Origin: Chthoniobacteraceae bacterium | Lineage (GTDB): Bacteria; Verrucomicrobiota; Verrucomicrobiia; Chthoniobacterales; Chthoniobacteraceae | Assembly: GCA_028293625.1 (NCBI GenBank) | Contig: JAQGOL010000030.1 | Coordinates: 730,566-794,565 of the forward strand | Reading direction: 5' to 3' | Length of the DNA: 64,000 nucleotides | Part shown: in pieces, positions 60,870 to 64,000 of the stretch | Layout of the letters: every line of letters begins with the position of its first letter | Numbering within the stretch: the stretch's first letter is position 1 | The notes under the pieces: generated by a model | Told to the model about the DNA's origin: nothing | What the model saw: only the letters and a program-made list of their open reading frames with translations | Database searches by the model: none | Position numbers and translations under genes: made by a program

Positions 60870-62774
60870 TCAGATCTCGATTTCCGAGTCCGACTTTAAC
60901 TGAGGCCGCAGATACTCGATCACGCTCGCCACAGTCTCCTCCAACGACTGCCGGTCAGTGTGGACGGTAAGCTCCGGGTTCTCGGGCGCCTCATACGGTG
61001 CGCTGATTCCGGTAAACTCCTTGATCTCTCCGGCACGCGCCTTTTTATATAAACTCTTCGGGTCGCGCTCCTCGCAGACCGAAAGCGGCGCGTCGATGAA
61101 GACTTCAATAAAGTCGACTCCCCCTTCAAGGGCAATTTCCCGGGCGCGGCGCCTGTCGGAACGGTAAGGCGAGATGAATGCCGTGATCACGATCTGGCCG
61201 CTATCAGCCATGAGGCGCGCCACTTCCGCCACGCGCCGGATGTTCTCTTCGCGATCCTCGGGCGAGAAACCGAGGTTGGAATTGAGGCCGTGCCGGATGT
61301 TATCGCCATCGAGAATGTAGGTGTGCATTCCCAGATTAAAGAGCTCGCGTTCCAGGGCGCGGCTGACGGTCGATTTGCCCGAGCCGCTGAGTCCCGTCAG
61401 CCAGATAACGGCGCCTTTATGGCCATTCCTCAAAGTCCGCCGCGCTGCGGTCACATCGCCGTCACTCCAGAAAATATTCTGCGATTTTATCTTTGTGCGA
61501 TCGGTATAGGTGCCGCCAAAAATGATGCCGCCCCCGGCCACATGCCGGTTATCGACAATAATAAACCGCCCCATGATCGGGAGCCGGTCGTGATTATCCA
61601 TCACCAACGCCGCCCGGGTTTGGATCGTGATCTCGGCCACATCGTTGCGGGCCACAAAATCGCGCTTCTCAGCCACGGCTTCCAGGGTCGACGCATCGAT
61701 GACGCGATCCACGGAGACCAGCTCGCAATCGAGTTCCTGCGTGGTGAGTTTCAACTTGTAGCGTTCCCCGACACGCAACGGGTTTTTGCCCATCCAGAAG
61801 AGATTCGCCTTGAACCGGTTCGATTCAATCGGCGTCTCCGTCTCGTGCGACGCCACATGGCCGCGCTCCACGAAAATCTGTTCCGTCAGGGTGATCCCGA
61901 TACTTTCGCCCACGGTGGCGGAATCGGTCTGCGGCGCGTTCCAGCGCTCGATGCTCGACACGACGCTCGTCTTGTTATTGGGAGAAAAAACCAGCCGATC
62001 GCCCACCTTGATCGTGCCCGACTCAATCCGGCCCGCGATAATCCGGCGTTCGTCAAAGCGATAGACGTCCTGCACGGGGAAGCGCAGCGGCAGTTCAGTC
62101 AGCGTCTTGGGCGACTCGAATTGGTCGAGCATATCCGTGATCGTCGGCCCCTGATACCACGGCATCTGGGCCGCGGCGTGCTCCGCCACGTTGAATCCGC
62201 CGCGCGCTGAGATCGGCACAAAAGTGCGCGCTTCAAGCCCGATCTGGCTTAAAAACGCCTTGTACTCGGTGACCACGCTGTTGAAAACGTCCTCGCTGAA
62301 ATCGACCAGATCCATCTTGTTAACCGCGACGACAACCTGCCGGATCCCGAGCAAACTCAGCAGGTAGCCATGCCGGCGCGATTGCTCGCGCACCCCTTCA
62401 TTGGCGGCAATCAGGAGCACCGCGGCATCGGCGCTCGCCGCGCCGGTGATCATGTTCTTGAGAAATTCCTTATGCCCGGGCGCATCGATGATCACATACG
62501 GGCGTTTTTCAGTTTTAAACTGAATCTGCGTCGTATCGATCGTGATGTTTTGCTCCTGCTCCTCAAGCAACGCATCGAGAAGAAAGGCGTATTCAAACTC
62601 CATCGCCTCCTCTTTGCACGCCGCCTGGATCTGCTCGACCTTGCCATCCGGCAACGATTTCGTGTCGTAAAAAATGCGGCCGATGAGCGTGGATTTGCCG
62701 TGGTCGACATGGCCCACAAACACAACTTTCAAACGTTGAGCGTCGTCGGCGAAAAGGGAATCTGACTTTTGCAT
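60870..62774 (-). CDS. cysNC: Bifunctional sulfate adenylyltransferase subunit 1/adenylylsulfate kinase (CysNC)
   Basis: A 634-residue fusion of sulfate activation. The CysN GTPase part (1-440) has the P-loop GHVDHGKST, the G3 motif DAPGHKEF and NKMDL. The CysC part (about 450-634) has the APS kinase P-loop [15 protein letters not shown] and a [15 protein letters not shown] segment. It drives formation of APS and then PAPS. The ATG at 62774 gives the canonical start MQKSDSLF; the longest frame adds 28 residues. It is last in the cysH-cysD-cysNC minus-strand unit, 87 bp after cysD. Confidence 0.95.
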   Translation of the reverse strand: MQKSDSLFADDAQRLKVVFVGHVDHGKSTLIGRIFYDTKSLPDGKVEQIQAACKEEAMEFEYAFLLDALLEEQEQNITIDTTQIQFKTEKRPYVIIDAPGHKEFLKNMITGAASADAAVLLIAANEGVREQSRRHGYLLSLLGIRQVVVAVNKMDLVDFSEDVFNSVVTEYKAFLSQIGLEARTFVPISARGGFNVAEHAAAQMPWYQGPTITDMLDQFESPKTLTELPLRFPVQDVYRFDERRIIAGRIESGTIKVGDRLVFSPNNKTSVVSSIERWNAPQTDSATVGESIGITLTEQIFVERGHVASHETETPIESNRFKANLFWMGKNPLRVGERYKLKLTTQELDCELVSVDRVIDASTLEAVAEKRDFVARNDVAEITIQTRAALVMDNHDRLPIMGRFIIVDNRHVAGGGIIFGGTYTDRTKIKSQNIFWSDGDVTAARRTLRNGHKGAVIWLTGLSGSGKSTVSRALERELFNLGMHTYILDGDNIRHGLNSNLGFSPEDREENIRRVAEVARLMADSGQIVITAFISPYRSDRRRAREIALEGGVDFIEVFIDAPLSVCEERDPKSLYKKARAGEIKEFTGISAPYEAPENPELTVHTDRQSLEETVASVIEYLRPQLKSDSEIEI

Positions 62775-62861
62775 GGAATGGTTGGAAAAGGTCGCGTCCG
62801 GGAAAACCCCGGAAAAAAACGTGGTGGAGACGGCTGCCCGGTCGCGGGCAAAAAGCACTTC

Positions 62862-63797
62862 TTACATGAAGCCCTTGGCGCGGAGCTTCTGCATGGCGTT
62901 GCGCTCGTGGTGATCCTGGGCGCGGCCGGCCCGTTCACTCGTCTTGGTGATCGCAAGCTCGTCGATGATTTTGTCGATCGTATCGGCGTCGCTTTCCACC
63001 GGTCCGGAAATTGGCCAGCAGCCGAGCGAGCGGAACCGGTACCGATTACCGTCTTTCCCGTTGCGGGCAAAATACATCTTCGGGATCGGGATCCCCTCGC
63101 GCTGGATATACATCCAGATGTCGCGTTCGCTCCAATCGAGGAGTGCCTGCACCCGGACATGCTCGCCCGGCGCGCAACTCGTTGTGAACTGGTTCCAAAA
63201 CTCCGGCGGCTGATCTTTGTAATCCCACTCGAAATCCTTGGTGCGAGGAGAGAAATACCGCTCCTTGGCCCGGGTCGGATCTTCGTCCCGGCGAATTCCG
63301 GTAATGAGCGCGTCCCACTTGTGTTCCGCCATGACCTGCTGCAACGCGACGGTCTTTAGCTCATGGGTCACCGTGACCGGATCGGTTGTGTCGTAGCCAA
63401 TCGGTCCGCGCGTCGCATAATCACCGCGGCCGGCCCGGGCGTCTTCGTTGATTTTAACAATCAGATTGAGCCCGTATTGTTTTACCGCCCACTCGCGATA
63501 CTCCAGCATCTCCGGGAACTCATACGTCGTGTCGATATGCAAAAGCGGATACGGGATGTGCCCGCAAAATGCCTTTTTCGAAAGCCAGATAAGCACGTTG
63601 GAATCTTTGCCCATCGACCACGGCATGCAGATGTTTTTGAAATAATGGAACGCTTCGCGAATCAGGAAAACGCTCTGGGCTTCCAGCGCGTCCAAATGCT
63701 CGTTGTCGGCGCGTGAAATCTTTTCAGGAAAAAACGCAGGCGGTTCGTCCAAGGGCGGCGCCGGATAGAGACCGGCGTAGGCAGGGTGAAGATGCAT
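62862..63797 (-). CDS. cysD: Sulfate adenylyltransferase subunit 2
   Basis: A 311-residue PP-loop enzyme that makes APS from ATP and sulfate together with CysN. The PP-loop reads SMGKDSNVLIWL, followed by PLLHIDTTYEFPEMLEYR, the long conserved middle (GIRRDEDPTRAKERYFSPR) and SLGCWPISGPV near the C-terminus. The usual length. The gene lies between cysH (65 bp upstream) and cysNC, all on the minus strand, in the standard order. Confidence 0.95.
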   Translation of the reverse strand: MHLHPAYAGLYPAPPLDEPPAFFPEKISRADNEHLDALEAQSVFLIREAFHYFKNICMPWSMGKDSNVLIWLSKKAFCGHIPYPLLHIDTTYEFPEMLEYREWAVKQYGLNLIVKINEDARAGRGDYATRGPIGYDTTDPVTVTHELKTVALQQVMAEHKWDALITGIRRDEDPTRAKERYFSPRTKDFEWDYKDQPPEFWNQFTTSCAPGEHVRVQALLDWSERDIWMYIQREGIPIPKMYFARNGKDGNRYRFRSLGCWPISGPVESDADTIDKIIDELAITKTSERAGRAQDHHERNAMQKLRAKGFM

Positions 63798-63862
63798 GAC
63801 GGGTGGCGGATTTTAAATTGCGATTGAAAGAGTCAGGGCACCGGCCCGGCGCCCACGGGCGA

Positions 63863-64000
63863 TTAGATGCTCTCGCCAAGAAAGGTGTGAATGCCGCATT
63901 CGGCTTTATCAAATCCGGTCCAGCGGCCGGCGCGTTCGTCCTCGCCGACAGCGGTCGCCTTCGTGCAGGGCCAGCAGCCGATCGATCGGAACCCTTGATC
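63863..64000 (-). CDS. cysH: Phosphoadenylyl-sulfate reductase (CysH), C-terminal fragment
   Basis: The last 45 residues of an open frame that runs off the window edge. They read [20 protein letters not shown] and then [12 protein letters not shown] before the stop, with the C-terminal Cys of an ECGxH motif and the CxxC segment of the cluster-binding type. This matches PAPS/APS reductases, which reduce PAPS or APS to sulfite. Its stop lies 65 bp before cysD. The cysteine pattern suggests a 4Fe-4S cluster, as in APS-using reductases, but the fragment is too short to decide between PAPS and APS. Confidence 0.88.
   Translation of the reverse strand, partial: DQGFRSIGCWPCTKATAVGEDERAGRWTGFDKAECGIHTFLGESI

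Noticed and set aside
61290-62210. 306-residue + strand frame over cysNC
   Set aside because: Antisense of cysNC, with no recognisable family.
1-64000. tRNA, rRNA or CRISPR genes
   Set aside because: I scanned the intergenic regions for T-loop-like sequences and repeat-spacer arrays and found none convincing.

Overview
The window looks like a chromosomal segment from a GC-rich, Gram-negative member of the Verrucomicrobiota or a close PVC relative. The pointers are two PEP-CTERM-tailed surface proteins, very large secreted CotH/lamin-tail/PA14 proteins, a DUF1573-rhodanese-MauE trio, many secreted TlpA-, YncE- and cytochrome-type proteins, and TatA. This placement is inference: there is no rRNA, tRNA or other marker gene in the window. 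No CRISPR array or insertion sequence was seen.

Layout. 1-9 kb is core metabolism: bioA, a CPBP protease, comF-accD-folC (+), rpe, a short MgtE-type transporter with phhB (-), and cysK (+). 8.8-12.8 kb holds secreted thioredoxin-fold proteins, a secreted nuclease-family protein, tatA with a clear terminator, and an L,D-transpeptidase. 12.8-18.2 kb is a + strand run: a TMTC-like membrane TPR protein, CbiX, its DR2241-type partner, an amidohydrolase and a D,D-carboxypeptidase, the last four overlapping end to start. 18.4-22.4 kb is the sigma-54 locus: an NtrC-type regulator, two tiny secreted proteins, rpoN and a DUF4112 protein. 22.5-31.1 kb encodes secreted enzymes: a propeller-phosphoesterase, a metallophosphatase, a multicopper oxidase, and a CotH-type kinase followed 14 bp later by a class D beta-lactamase. 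31.4-34.6 kb is an RNA-repair locus (rtcB and an RlaP-type nucleotidyltransferase split by a -1 frameshift), with an Fnr/Crp-type promoter and a gene-poor stretch rich in hairpins. 34.8-37.5 kb has secreted unknowns and an ECF sigma operon. 37.6-46.9 kb holds a 2159-residue surface protein, treZ and a NarL-type response regulator.

The most distinctive part is 47.8-60.8 kb, all on the + strand: a galactose-oxidase-like copper-radical protein, a small unknown, a cupredoxin-PA14 fusion, a Tat-exported multicopper oxidase, a PEP-CTERM repeat protein, DUF1573, a rhodanese, a MauE-like membrane protein, a beta-propeller di-haem peroxidase-like protein and a second PEP-CTERM protein. I read it as a candidate extracytoplasmic oxidation system that joins copper-radical, blue-copper and haem chemistry. 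Inverted repeats and a partial sigma-54-like element lie in front of it. The window ends with the minus-strand sulfate assimilation genes cysH (partial), cysD and cysNC.

Starts were moved from the longest reading frame where a signal peptide, an overlap with the upstream stop, or family alignment argued for it. All residue positions were counted by hand from the translations.
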